Of a stretch of DNA of 64,000 nt, positions 1-12,575 are shown in pieces. Origin of the DNA: Hymenolepis diminuta. Lineage: Eukaryota > Platyhelminthes > Cestoda > Cyclophyllidea > Hymenolepididae. Positions within the stretch are counted from its first letter, which is position 1. Every line of letters starts with the position of its first letter. The DNA is taken from contig CAADRB010000021.1 in assembly GCA_900708905.1 (NCBI GenBank), positions 2,057,898-2,121,897 on the forward strand, in the 5' to 3' direction. Position numbers and translations under genes: made by a program. The notes beneath the pieces are model-generated. The model had not been told where the DNA came from. It searched no databases and saw only the letters and a program-made list of their open reading frames with translations.

Positions 1-119
1 TCTACCAGTATTTAGTTTAAAAGTAAATTCTGTTAAGTTCAATCATGGAGCGTGTATGAAAACTATTATCATAACACTGCAGAAAAATTTTAAACTTTTT
101 CATTGCGGGAAAACAACTG

Positions 120-400
120 AAATTGGGCAATTTCAATAAGAAGTAATGAGGGTGGATCGAAAAGAGAACAATAGAAGAATTACTTCGATTGATTTTCGGA
201 ATCAGATTATAGAAAACTCACTCGATGAGCAGGTCGTTACTTCATGTCCCAAAACCTCATTATTCGTCCTCTGGATTACTGATTAAATTCTTTCAAGCGA
301 GATTGATCTATTGTTTAACTGTGTTGGTCGATCTCACCACTTCAAATGATTTCTTATTTCAAAGGTCGAAAAAGCAGCATGAGCCTAGGCAGTTTACACG
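120..400 (+). repeat. Dispersed ~340-bp repeat, diverged copy
   Basis: This stretch matches by eye the longer copies at 60040-60375 and 62650-62995. The shared parts are a purine-rich start (ggtggatcgaaaagagaa), then tcatgtcc, attcgtcctctggatta, and a tail ttggtcgatctcaccacttc. Similarity is patchy, so this is an old copy. It has no coding frame and no visible pol III boxes. Confidence 0.5.
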
Positions 401-2699
401 TTCTCAAAATATGCTAAGCTAAGTATTCTATCGCTTGACAATTCTTACTTTCCATATCGCCAAACATTAACTTGATTGAGGTGAATATTGGCTTGGGAAT
501 TATTGGGGATATATAGAGAATTATATGCTTTATCCATCAATTTTTTACTTTAAACAAGTCCTACATCTTGGAAAACAGAAGCGTGCGTTGCAACCCAAAT
601 CTATACAGAGGAAAGCCGTGTTCAGGCTATAGAATTCTGAGCATTTCTAGACTATTACCTCAAGTAATATTTGTGGTCGAGCATGAGAAAAATAAATCAA
701 CGATCCCTTAAAATGCATTGCAATTTGAAGGAATTATTTTAAGAAGCTTTCGCTTGGGTCGTATAGAAGTTTTTTTTCTTTCAATAAATTAATTTATAAT
801 AAATTTCATCCATAAAAAGTATATTCGAGAAGGCCATATACACACAATGCGACTTTTTATTTGATTCGTGCATAAGCTTTGACCTCCAATTTCTTTCTAA
901 GGACCTCATTATGAAGCTTATGGTAACAGTCCTTTAAGGCTCTTGCTTCGATCTCAGCGCTTACTTTCATCACCATCTTTGACCTCGGAATACTTGTTTC
1001 CTAACCTCGTAATGTGCTACTAGCAAGTTGCTGTGCTATGTGATACCTTAAATGGAATATTTACGGTATTAAGCTAATAACTTTAAGACTTATGATAACT
1101 AAGTCTTCAACCCCACAGCCGCTGAACTACTAGTCCCAGGGTGCTTAAGGTTAGAAGTCGGAAGAGAGGCTAAATACACCTACTGTTGATATTCAAACAG
1201 GAGATTGTTTTCTGGGACCAGCCTCACAGCTCACCAGTAAGAGATTTTCCAGGATATACTGCCCCTTTTATTTAATACAAGCCATACAAATTTATCAATT
1301 TGGAAGACCGCCGCGAGTATAATGACACTTCAACAATGATACATTGAGTGTTTGCCACGATTAATGGTCATGCCATTTATCTCTTCTAACAGCAAAGAGC
1401 AGTTACTTCATGTCACCTGAAAGATTTTTTATCATAACGGGGCTCATTAGATTTCACTTAAGGTAAATTCAAATTTCAGTAGATTTATTGATTTAAATTC
1501 CTCCCCTTGAGTTGAGTTGTATGAAGGATTGGAAGGCTGTAAACTTTCTACTCAGAATGGATTCAATGTATCTTTTACTTCCTAAAGCAGATTGTTGGAA
1601 AGTGCAAACATAAACTGCAATTAAATTACAAAATTTCGATTTGAATGGCTTTGGTTGGATTATCTGTAAATTTTTCCAAATTCAAATGGTGCTCTCATTT
1701 CGCATCGATAAATCACATCTGGGCAAAGGTATCTGCTATGAGAAACTTTTTCCCTCTAGTCTGCCTTAATCGAATTCACTATCTGCCGGCGGTCATTTGC
1801 GTGTTTAGAATTTTTGAGTCTGTCGCCACTTAGCCGCCACTTTTTTTAAATAATTTAAAATTTAATGCGCTTCTGATACAAATTTAGTTCAACTCCCAAT
1901 TTCAAATGGTTTACCAATTTCATTTTAACTTGACTTGACAGAGATTCATAAAAAGAGTAACTTTCATAATTCCAACAGGAAATTTATTAAGAAAAAGATG
2001 AGTTAAACCTATTCAAAGTGTCAAGTTGCACATTAAGACTTCTAAGAGATATTGAGCAAACGATAATAAAAATGGACACTGTAACATCCGTTCACTGGGT
2101 GCGCACTGATGAAAATCGACCTTGTAACCCCTGACAATACAAAATAGCACGTTCACCGCTTCGAACTTCTTTATATCATTGGCAAGTTCAGGCCAAGGAT
2201 CTGCTGTCTGAAATAATGGCGATTGGCCAGCTGAATGCGGTAAAGCAACAGCTGTTCTAATACACCTTGACGAGAAACAGGACAGTCTCAATAATTTTGA
2301 AAATTTAAAAGATAAAATATATTTGAATTGCTGCTTCCTTGGCCAATAATTTTGCAAAACACTTCATTCATTTGATTATGAGTGGAAAAGTTTAATATTT
2401 TGTTCTATGCCCTATTCCACAATCTGTGCATGTCTTGCAGAATTTACAGAAAAATTTTTATCGCATTTTTCGGAGGATTACAAGACGGAATAATTTATGC
2501 ACTTTCCCGGAATTCAGTGGTCGCTTTTGTTAAAATAGAAAATACTGTTAATTTTCCATGTTATATCTGCTTCTTTAGCAATAGTGTAAAGTAGTTTCTT
2601 CTCCCTTTGCCAATATTATTTAGAGTTTGGAACCTTAAATGCCTAATTTTTGACGAATGCAGAATGACTGGATCCCAAGAGATCAATCAAAAGATTTGA

Positions 2700-3000
2700 G
2701 TCTCAAGAAATCCAAGAAGGAACAAAATGAAACCGAGTATATAATCCCGCCAGGATATCACCTTGAATTGCGGAACCATCGAGTTTTCCACTGAGTCATA
2801 GGGGGTATAAGTCATCAATGTAATATCTGGATTTTTCAAAGGTCAATCTTCACGATCTGACCTCTAAGTACCTAGATAAGTTCATCCTCAGAATATTCAG
2901 ACCTTGTTAGCCAGTTGATTTAATTGAATGATTGGTCATGCGATTTTGTTTCCCCTTACAGTCATTAGAAGGTAAATGAGACTAACAAAAACACTTAAAA
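2700..3000 (+). repeat. Dispersed ~340-bp repeat, 3' half
   Basis: The most conserved block of the family is clear here: a gaatattcag-type box, then ccttgttagccagttgattt and gaatgattggtcatgc. The 5' half is very diverged. The same block recurs near 32830-32890, 52810-52870, 53600-53650, 55920-55960 and 58890-58960. Confidence 0.5.
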
Positions 3001-5327
3001 CAAAGTACATCTCACTACATTTCACTCAAAGTGAAGTCGAATAAAAATAGCTCAATCTTAAGAAATCCGGACTTCCAAACAACAAATAATGGAAGAATTC
3101 CGGCTATCTTTTCTTTGATTCTGAAGCTTTTACTGTTCAAAATAAGTCTTGTTTAAGGTTCTTTGTTTCCTCCTCATATTTGTACTTATTTCAAAATTAT
3201 GCTAACAGAAAACTCCCAAAATTATGTTCGATTGAAAGACGAATATTCTTCGAAACGCGTCTCCCGAGATTCGGCAAAATGAATTATAAATGTGACGCAG
3301 AGCAAATATATCGCTCGAGTATATTTTTTCCTTCGCCTAACCCAATTTCTGTTCTTTTTGACTCTTGCTCATTTAGCGCTAACAAAGTTAAATTTTGCAT
3401 TTCACTTATTTTTATTTCATTTCTCGAGCAGGGCAACAATGTTCACCCTAACGATGGGTTGGCATCCAAGCACAATGAATAAAATGAAATAGTCCAAAAA
3501 GATGTGAAGCATGGGAAAGTTCGAGCAGAAATCGAGAAAAAATTCGGGACTCCAAGTCTTACTTTATCTAAATTTTGAGTTTTCATTTCTACCTCTTATT
3601 TAATAGATACAGTTCTTTATATTCTAATTCCTTAGTGAGTTCATTTTTACCACGTTCTCTGGTAATCAAACATTTTAAGAAATTGATTATTTTTCATGCC
3701 ATTTCGAATCGTCTCTTATTTTTTAATAGCCTTGTGCGAATACCTGACCATTTTAATATAGTAATGCTTACTAAAGTGTGCAAGTTGAACGAAAACAGGA
3801 CGGGTATAAACGTAGGTATATTGACTAATGGTAAGACTATCAGCTAGCAACAGACAGCCAGTCCCAAAGATCTAGAAGATAGTTGGAGGATAAAGTAGAA
3901 TTTATTAGAGAGCAACAATTACAGATTGAGAGAGAGCGAGAAAATTGATAGAGAAGAATAAGACGAGGAAAGGCGTGAGAACCGAGCCCTGCACCGCTAG
4001 TCGTGTAAGCGACACGGCGTTGGTTTTTACGTGCGAAATCTGAGTTATCTTGAAAGAGACGAGTACAAACTGCTAATCAATATTTTCCAATTGAAGCATT
4101 TAAAAATAGTTCAGATAAACGCAAAAACAACGGCAACATGATTTGTAATCAAAATGGATTAAAAATTTGAAGAAATTTGTGGGGAACCCTTCGTAAACGT
4201 CAACAGGACATGTTTACTTTGATAATGGCCAAGCAAAAAAATGTGCGAGTTTTAATCACGAGAAAGAATATAAATAAGGGAAACAGCAAACAAGTCAAAC
4301 GAGATATGAGATTGGGAGGGGTCAACGATAAACAGGTGATGAACACCGGGCATGACGAGCCTTTGTTTACTCATATTTTCAAAGGAGGTGCATTTTGTGA
4401 CATCCTACTGTTCAACCTACATCACTTGACTCCCAGGTTCAAGGGTGAGATAATTTCCACAGTATTCAGGATCTTTCTTAAGGCTAACGTTAAACAACTG
4501 CCTTTTAAATCTGGAGACCAAGGGCCGAGTGTAGACCAAAATATGTTTTAGACAACAGTAATAAAAATGTGATGGAGAATGAACATTGAAAAAGCACTAA
4601 GTGTTTGTGCCGACTGCTTGAAAACTAGGATGACATCTCTAACAAAAGTAGATTAGCTGAGTGAAAGTCAATAATCGATTTGGCCTTTGAGCACAAAAGG
4701 GATGAAATTTAATGATTTCTCTCGATTTACAAAAGAATCCGAACGCAAACAAGTTCACATGTTGTTTGATATGACAAGTAAACTTCCCGATACGTAATTC
4801 AGCCATCTCAAAGAAATTCGTTTTATCTAGTGGAAATTAACTTTTATAACACATTGAACAAGTACTACTTATCATTACCAGGATTGTATAAATTCAATTA
4901 ATCCTTTGAGATTTTCATAATCTTATACAAGTGTCGATCATCTTTTGTTTCCCAGGTTAAATTAATCGCAAAAATCGTCGTCAATTTCTGAAGCCCTCCT
5001 TTCACAAAAGCAAAATAATTTAACCGTTGAATAGCTTTCGAAAATAGGGTTAAAAATGTTGAAAATTTATATCTGGGAAAATATCTACCTTTTAGTTTCG
5101 ACTCAAATTCACAATCATATACACGGTTAACAATCAAGGAATTTAGAGCAACTTCGACCGTATTATTAATTGTAATTAAATTTATTTGATGACAAGTGAT
5201 CAGTTACAGGTCGTATCAAAGATACTATTTAGTCAGAAATAAGTCTACTTATCAATATCGCATCCATTAGAGGAGAGTGAAATTTTGATTTTTTCTGTCT
5301 CGAAAAGTAATAGTCCCTTTTCTGTAG

Positions 5328-6050
5328 AACTATGAAACGCTCCTCGCCGCTTCAATTCTGCGTCTTTCTAACCGTCTTCGGCGATGTTCAGATAATCTCG
5401 CTCAAAAAATAGGGTAAGATTCTTATATACTACTCGCTTCAACGTAGCCGTGCATTTAACAGTTATAACCTGCCTATCCACCTTTACAGTGCGCCTAGCT
5501 CTGACACGAATTCTCCAGTGGGTCCAAGTGGTCGGAAAAGTAATCTCAAATCATCCACCTCTCTGCATCAAGAACTCAGCGCCTCTCTATCCAACATGCG
5601 AACCGTCGAACAGCAACTACAATGTGTGTAATGACCAATAAAACCATCTAATTATATCAAATTCAGTAGAAATAATTTTACGGTTTCGTTCTAGATATGG
5701 AAAACGTGTTATTTGGTGGACAAGGTAGTGTCGGCAGTGCTAATTCAACATGTGCACGAAGTAAATCTTCAACCGCGACAAATTACCTTCAGGAATTGGA
5801 GCGTATCAATAATGAGCTGAGGGGTTTCGTACCCATCGGTGCAAGTGGAGTTAACCAAACTGGTGAAAGAGACACCACTACAGAGATATCCCACGTTTCA
5901 ACTGAAGCTACGGACTCAGGTGTCGATGCCTCATTGGCTGTCGACCGTGGAAATGATGTAAAAAGCTCCGTCTCTATGGAAACAACAAGTGCATCTGGAC
6001 TCAGAAGGAGTGATGAGGATCCAGCCTTTACCAGTACGGAATTTTACTGA
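5328..6050 (+). CDS. 3' end of an unrecognised Ser/Thr-rich, partly coiled-coil protein (three exons)
   Basis: Three exons join in one frame: 5328-5413, 5490-5623 and 5695-6050 (stop TGA at the end), coding 191 residues as seen. Acceptors are tctgtag, tttacag and ttctag; donors are gtaag and gtgtgt. Split codons resolve at both junctions (GG|T and T|AT), which is strong evidence that the exons are real. The visible protein starts NYETLLAAS and has a basic stretch (LRLSNRLRRC). A polar linker follows, then two short coiled-coil-like helices (around SLHQELSASLSNMR and NYLQELERINNELRG), and a Ser/Thr/Asp-rich tail ending STEFY. The fragment opens at an acceptor, so earlier exons lie upstream, perhaps outside the window. 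No family was recognised. The small gene at 6917-7245 is convergent with it. Confidence 0.65.
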
Positions 6051-6140
6051 CATAAAGGCAAAAATTAACCTATTCCCCCATCCCCAACCCAATTATAAAT
6101 CCCAACATGACCTTTTGTCCAATTTACCAATAGAATTTGA

Positions 6141-6158
6141 AATAAAAAACCGAATAAA
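6141..6158 (+). terminator. Candidate poly(A) signals of the 5328-6050 gene
   Basis: Two AATAAA hexamers (6141-6146 and 6153-6158) lie about 90-110 nt after the stop codon at 6050, a normal distance for a short 3' UTR. The call rests on position and hexamer only, in an AT-rich background. Confidence 0.4.
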
Positions 6159-6916
6159 ATTCATATTTATACCTATCTATTCTACTGTTATTGTAAATAC
6201 TGTTAATATTTGTCGAAAACATCTGCCAGGTCAGAGATCACGGGTTTGCAACAAACCAGCGGACATCCAGTGAATGGAGTGTTCAACGGTATAAGTTTAA
6301 AGATTGACCTACAAAAACTAATGATAGGAAAAGCTTTCCTTAGTTAGAAAGAGCGTTTGAAGTATTTTCGTGAACTTATATGTTTACCAAGAATTTGAGA
6401 AGGTTTTGTGAATGTCATCATTAATCGTAGCTCGTCTATTTATAGATTACTGTAAAAGAACATAATGAACAAGTGCTATTCGAAATTTGTTAGTAAATTT
6501 CAAATAAAATCAGGCGAAGATTAATATTTCGTGTTAAAAATGGGCCACAGAACAGATAAAGTGTTAAAAATTATCTATCTTAAGGTCAGCATAACTAGAA
6601 TACTCAGCATGATAGACCTGCACGTTAAAGATTTGATCGTCTACTCAGATCAAGCTCCTTTAAAGTTAGCGATAAACATTAGCAATTTTACCATAAAATT
6701 GGTTTTGTAGAAAGCGTATAACTGCAGAGTGATAGGAAAGAAATAACCATAAAGATCATCAGAAGTTTAAACGTTCAAGAATGCGCCAAGTTACAGATAA
6801 GCTATGAAATTCGGAAAACCAACTATTTGGTGCAAACATGGATGATTGGAGAATAATAAAAACATACATAAAGAGATTAATAAAAATATATGACAACAGC
6901 TAAATTGGCAAACTTG

Positions 6917-7245
6917 CTAATGGGAGTCTGGAGACCTAACTTTCTTCTCATAAGTTTGTCGAAATCCAAAATCGCTTAAAGTTGATTGGGAAGCTGGGAC
7001 ATGATAAGACTGTAGTGGAAAAGAGTCTAAGGATTCTTCGTTGTTATTAATTTGTGCAATGACTGGATGGCCTTTCAAACCGGAATAATATTCACGGGCC
7101 GTTGCCGTCATTTCAGCAAAAGCATTAACTAAATTATTTGAAATAAGATCAAAACTATTTTACCTGACCCTTGGTCAAGATTTTCTCGATTTCGTTTCAG
7201 GTAAGGTTGCCAACCGCTATTCATTGACATAAAGGGACGTTTCAT
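6917..7245 (-). CDS. Unrecognised 97-residue protein, two exons with a 35-bp intron
   Basis: Read on the minus strand, exon 1 is 7245-7164 (ATG at 7245-7243) and exon 2 is 7128-6917 (stop TAG at 6919-6917). The 35-bp intron (7163-7129) has a gtaaaa donor and an atttag acceptor, and removing it keeps the frame through the split codon G|TT. The protein starts MKRPFMSMNSGWQPYLK, carries AREYYSGLKGHPVIAQ in its middle and ends RSPDSH. It has no signal peptide or membrane segment. It is polar, with several Tyr, Ser and Asn. No family was recognised. The 3' ends of this gene and the plus-strand gene ending at 6050 face each other 866 bp apart. No clear AATAAA was found downstream of the stop. The main uncertainty is whether further exons lie 5' of the chosen ATG. 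Confidence 0.68.
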
Positions 7246-8835
7246 TGTAAATGAGATCTATTAAGGACAAATAAAAGCACATAACATTTATACAACTCAT
7301 GTTCGAACGTAAGTCGACTAATGCAAACAATCAAGATAATGAATATATTTCCTAATTTAAAGTGTTGTAACAAAAGAAATTATGAATACTAGCACACAAT
7401 CCGGGAATATGCTAACTCACGAACGAGACGCAATCGACTCAAATCGAGTTCCCAGCCAGCAACCCGTAATTTGAGTATTATAACAATTGACCAAACTCAA
7501 AAATATCGTTTTACTTCTTTTTATATTATCCTTTAGCAAATAAAAAATTTTGATATACCTATAAACTTTCAGCATTAAAAATTCTGGAGCACAATCAAAT
7601 ACCAGATAAGAGTTTGTGACCGTTAGTAGAAAAGCGAAAAGATAAGGATTAAAGACGAAGAAGTGCAGTATTTCAATACGAAATTAATGTTTCCAGATCA
7701 ATCATTATTTATCCTAATTCTGGATTGTCTCAAGATTGCATTAAAACTTCGAGAGCCGAACTTGTTAGAAGAAATGTTAATTTTACCGATTAGCAAAATA
7801 ATGCTGTCTGTATGATATATTTGAATAATAAATATATTTCGTCCTCTAACTATCACCTATCAACGTTAATAACCATTACATTAGTCTATTAGTGAAGCGA
7901 TTTAAACAAAATTAATCTTAATTTTGATTATTTGATTCATTACAGAGAGAGAGTCCATAATATTTTGTGATCAGTTTATAATATTTCAGATGCTATATTC
8001 TTTCTCTGTGATCTTTTCGCACCTCTGACAAAAATATATAAAATTTTAAAGTGTAATAATGTTAAATCTATCGGGGCCACATCGATCAAATAGATGGGAT
8101 AAGTCAAGTCTCTCATGTCGCCAGATCAGTTCGGAGATGGTAGAAAAGCCACTCCAGTTAATTAGTAAATTAGGTTTATATACAAAATATTTCTTCGTTC
8201 GACATCAGTCTTGTTTCGTCGTCGGTATCTTGGCGTGCAAACATGCACACAGTGGGATTACCTGCGAACACCAGCGTGGAGATCTTATCGCCAGTCAATC
8301 ATTTCTAATCGGCAGATGTTGATAGACATCTACTGGCTATAGCATAAAGGTTATATTCTTGCAATTTTGTTCGGTTACGCGTATATTTCTTCTATGTTAA
8401 ATAATATTTGCAATGCCATTTTTTATCAGTTAATATGATGCTGTCTCTATGATAACGTTTAGAAACTTACACTATCGTTACTTCACTCACGCACACGTCC
8501 TGGCTACCAAACCATTGCAGTAATTTCTCGGGAGGGTGTAATTATAGGCCTTTTAATCTTCACGAAGCACAACAAATTTGAAAGAAACACATAGACATAG
8601 TCACTGTCTTCGTCACTTTGATATGAACTCCAATTTTTATAAGAAGTATCCCGGCTTAGTTTTTAACTATTAAATCCACTAATTATATGCATTTGTTGCA
8701 ACCTCATTAACCTTCCCAAATAGCCACAAATACCCAGAGTTAATGAATGACATTGGATTAAGGCGAACTTTCGTAAGCCACTCAAAATCGCACAGTTTTG
8801 GCACATTTTAACACTGACGTAAAATTATTGAATGA

Positions 8836-9087
8836 TTAATAATAAAATTGGTAAACATGCATAATTTTTACTTTAATTTCTTGTGGACAGAAATATTCCA
8901 TTTTATCTAGCACCGTCAAATAACATGGTGGATACATTTCAGATTCTAATACATAGAAAAGAGGAGTCAGAGAAACTCTATGATTACCATTTCTAAGTTT
9001 TGACACTCCTTTTTTGACTTTGACTTGTAATTTTCCCTTCAGATTGTCATCTTCACTGCAGTATGCAGAACCGTCGTGAATTTGCAA
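8836..9087 (-). other. Possible exon of an unrecognised minus-strand gene
   Basis: A minus-strand frame of 83 codons has gene-like composition, Lys-rich with a KLQVKVKKG stretch and MYPPCYLTVLDKMEYF. A tactgcag acceptor lies inside it and a GTAAAA donor-like site near its end, so the real exon could be about 60 codons. No second exon that joins in frame was found, and no family was recognised. It could equally be a chance frame or part of an old mobile element. Confidence 0.22.
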
Positions 9088-9656
9088 TTATTATACGAAA
9101 TAACACACTAGGCAGCCTAAAATATTGGATGAAGTGATGTTAGGATCCTACGAAAGGATTTTTAAGCTATGAGCTCTCGAGTAGTAATTATTTCGATTGT
9201 TTTATTAAAATGAACTTTTATTATTTGCTCCTTTTTAACATTGTCGAGTTTATTCTTTTCACAAACTCTGTTGTTAGTTTAGTAAATTTGTTAATCGGAT
9301 ACATATACTACGTATTAAAGTTTTTTGCGTCTCTAAGTGTTAAATCACATATATAAATATTGTTGCAGTTAGGGTAACAACTTATGACTGGCAACTGACA
9401 AAGTAAGGAACTACTCCTTGCCAATTCTGAACCCCTAAACACCAAGTTGTAGATGGCCTATATATGCTACTTATAATCAAATCACTTTTCTTTTAATCGT
9501 CTCTAACAATCGTTTACCTCTTTATAGCGCTGAAGACTTTACTCCTAATCTTAATTCTGCTATAAACGTATAAGGAGGAAATTGACACTTATCACAAACT
9601 AGTATCAACAGAAATCTTCACCTTTCAAGACTAAACTAGAAAAAGAAAAAATTCCC

Positions 9657-9706
9657 NNNNNNNNNNNNNNNNNNNNNNNNNNNNNNNNNNNNNNNNNNNN
9701 NNNNNN
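9657..9706. other. Assembly gap (50 N)
   Basis: Fifty consecutive undetermined bases in intergenic DNA. The round length suggests a fixed-size placeholder. Unlike the gap at 30049, the bases on the two sides do not repeat each other. Confidence 0.98.
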
Positions 9707-10439
9707 CCTATACATTTCCTTATTCAATCATACCTCAATAAAGAACTAAATATAATTTTATAACGTATGATCTTTGAAATTTTATACAGATCCGCTTCTT
9801 GAACATTCGTGCAAATTCTTGATCGATATTTCAGAATTAAGAAATCGCTCTGTTCTTGCAACTAATTTCTATTTAAATTTTCATAAATCACTTCTAGGGT
9901 CCCTTTTTAATTTGATGAATTTTGATAAGGGGTAGATTAGTCGTTAATTAGCTGCAAAATCCCTTCTAAGTCTGAGACTTGGGAAAGGGAGGAGGGAAAT
10001 CATGTCTTTGAGAAAATCCTTTCTACTCAAGACTATGATTTCAAGTGCTGTTTAATCCCCTCCAGCATTTTATGTTAATTGCTTAGACAAAATTGCGCAA
10101 CCCATGAAGAAAGAGAAAAAATACACTGACTTAAAGGGAAACACACATCATATGATTAGATTATTAAAATCTTACCAAAAAATAAATGAACAAGATAAGA
10201 TTGAATCATTATTATAATAAAGATGCCAATATGGAACAAATTCGCCACTGATATTAAGGTAGGTGGCCACTAGTAAATTTAGACAATCTATTTCGGTAGA
10301 AGGAAGATCAACTGAAGCCCAAACGACGGTTTCTCTTTATCTCTTTTGAAGAAAGCACATTTGTGTTTGGAGCTGATCGAATATCTGCTTTGTCACTTTG
10401 GAAACCTTATCCCCAAATGCGGACGCGGAGAAAAGGTAA

Positions 10440-10510
10440 TGGAAAATTCTAGTGTCCAGTAGTGCAGTGGTTGCCATGCTCATCTGCCATGTCACAAGGG
10501 TTATTAATAA
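10440..10510 (+). repeat. tRNA-derived SINE head, decayed
   Basis: The stretch around gtgcagtggttgccatgc, followed by catctgccatgtcacaaggg, matches the reverse complement of the SINE heads at 23000 and 41600. It therefore lies in head-first orientation on the plus strand. An open frame on the opposite strand (10337-10579) covers this relic and is not taken as a gene. Confidence 0.4.
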
Positions 10511-11617
10511 CCATAACAAGTAAAGATTCTGCTTGTAATCGTCTACATTAGTGTTTGATTGCATTTTGTAAGATTTCACTATTGCAAATGAAATTGACCA
10601 TTATGATCTCAGTAATATATACAATTTTTTGGAAATAAAAAAATTCAGCAAGGCTCTATAGTGGTCAAACATTGGAGTGATATAAAATACGACTTCACAC
10701 TAATCAGCGTATCGGTCACTCCACTGCTTTAATCTATCAAGTAATGAGCTGTGTTCAGTATTGATAAAACTGCTACTAATACTATGATTATTAAATCACC
10801 CACCTTTTCGATTTCTACGACATTTTTCTGAAAAATTTTCATGTCATCGATCTTAAATGTCGATTTGTGTATTTTGCAGATGGGTCGTTTTCGTAACCGT
10901 TCAACAATTATATCAAAACAAATTAGGGTTAGAGGACGATTAGATCAAAGGAGCCATCTAACATTTTGTGAATTTCATTTATTATTAATATTTATCACGA
11001 AAACATTTTATTACTTAAGATTTTTGATGGTAAGAAAGCATTCGAACACGGGAAATGGTAAATGGTCCAATAAGGGTAGACACGAGAGAATCGAAAAGGA
11101 ATAGCGAATAAAGTGGGAGTATTATAAGCGTCCTAGTTCATTTGATTTTTGAATTAATATTACACGCTATTACTCGATGGATAATCCCATATTTGCATGT
11201 TTTGATCGCCGAATATTCGCATTTGATCTCCCTTTTATTGACAGGCTGATTAATGTAATTATTTAATCATACAATTTATTACGATTACATTATTATATTG
11301 TCCATAATACATGAACAAAATCTAAACAATGTTTTCCTATAAAATGCCAATATAAATTGGAGAAATTTGAAGAGATTAGGGAAATATACTCAAGAAAATA
11401 GCAAAGTTATGAGCCAGATGAATGCTTTATTACATAATATTCAGACACATTGTACAAATTGAAGTAGCACTTCGATGGCGACATAAATTCCTGCTTGATG
11501 TATATATATCTTAGTATCTTAGAATACGTATATTTTTGTAATTTAAACTAACCGACAATATTAATTAACGTATTTCCTGCATTAGAAGGTTTCATGTAAA
11601 ATAGTACTATAACTTAT

Positions 11618-12575
11618 GAAAGGAAAAGACATGCTGTTATAGTGTCTGCAAAAGTGAAGCACACCAATTTGGAAATTGCAAGATTTCTACAGGTCGTTTG
11701 CAAGGTTAGAATGAGGCTGAACGAATGAAAGCAACGGAGATGAAGTGAACGCCAGGAGGAAGAGAAAACGGTATTGTCAGCGCTCTGACTTACTCAGAAA
11801 ACTTGAGTTTGACAGAAGAGTGCATAGGATGATCGACGAAAATCCAGGGAAGTCAATGCGACATCTTGTTAAAGATCATCAAGAGCCTAAGGGAATGACT
11901 ATATATAAGGAATGTCCTTCATCAAAGCCTCGCATATGAATCATACGTTCTTAGGTAAGGTCAGTTTGTGCGTGCAAAAGGAGTTTAAAACAAATTGAAG
12001 CACCAAGGGGTGTTTGTGGTTTTTCTCCGACGAAATCACCACCTTCCACCAGGATGAAAAAGTCAATCTTAGAAATGATAGGTGGCTGGCTATATAGGGA
12101 CGAACCCCACTGAAGTTCCAACTGTTATGCATATACACGAAGTTTCCAGCAACAGTGATCGTTTTCAGTGTTGATAGGAGCGAGGATCACATCATGACTT
12201 CTCAATTTTTTAACAGGACCTTAGAGTCAGTGCAGATGCAGATGCCCATGTGGAGACTCTTCAAACCACTTTTGTTAAGCCGCCTTGGATAGACAAGGTA
12301 GCCAATGGAGGAAGACCCTATGTTTCAGAGCAAAAACCGGCTCCATGACAGTAAGCTCTCAAAACCCAAGGTCGAATGGCCCAGAATGATCATCATCATG
12401 TCATACCAAATTTATGGCCTCCTAACTTATCAGACCTTAATCCATCGGATTATTACGTGTGGGCCGGGGTGAGACGAGGCGGTACGTGATTGAAAAGGAA
12501 GTTAACAAGCATCTCCATGACATCAAATCCTCTATGATGGAAGCAATAACTCGATCTGCAGAAATAATTATGTAA
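11618..12575 (+). pseudogene. Decayed Tc1/mariner transposase
   Basis: Translation in changing frames gives, in order, pieces typical of a mariner-type transposase. These are an N-terminal helix-turn-helix region (VIVSAKVKHTNLEIARFL, near 11635-11700), RMIDENPGKSMRHLVKDH (11828-11880), and a catalytic-core piece with HQDEKVNLRNDRW (about 12050-12090). They continue with KPPWIDKVANGGRPYV (about 12275-12325) and DLNPSDYYVWAG (about 12433-12470). Order and spacing fit one full-length element of about 950 bp. Several frameshifts and stops break it, so it cannot make a protein. Terminal inverted repeats were not identified. It belongs to a different lineage from the element at 29353-30487. Confidence 0.75.

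Larger units (their letters stand above)
1..5327. other. Repeat-rich region without a recognised gene
   Basis: No exon with family similarity or a convincing frame was seen here. Open frames are short and AT-driven. The region carries diverged copies of the dispersed ~340-bp family (about 120-400, 2700-3000 and a fragment at 4420-4480). The longest plus-strand frame (4177-4551) runs through that fragment and is not taken as a gene. Part of this stretch is probably a long intron of the gene whose last exons lie at 5328-6050, because the first exon seen there starts at a splice acceptor rather than at an ATG. Confidence 0.5.
7246..11617. other. Intergenic region with an assembly gap and repeat relics
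   Basis: No confident gene. The stretch holds the 50-N gap at 9657-9706, a SINE-head relic near 10440-10510 and a possible minus-strand exon at 8836-9087. Open frames such as 8059-8322 and 10841-11104 show no family similarity or consistent splice sites. Confidence 0.45.

Noticed and set aside
2013..2357. 114-codon minus-strand frame
   Set aside because: No domain, no splice partners, and composition typical of a chance frame in AT-rich DNA.
4177..4551. 124-codon plus-strand frame
   Set aside because: Its 3' part (about 4420-4480) is a fragment of the dispersed ~340-bp repeat, and the frame has no recognisable domain.
10337..10579. 80-codon minus-strand frame with a hydrophobic, signal-like N-terminus
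   Set aside because: It overlaps a decayed SINE head on the opposite strand, and no family similarity or splice context supports it.
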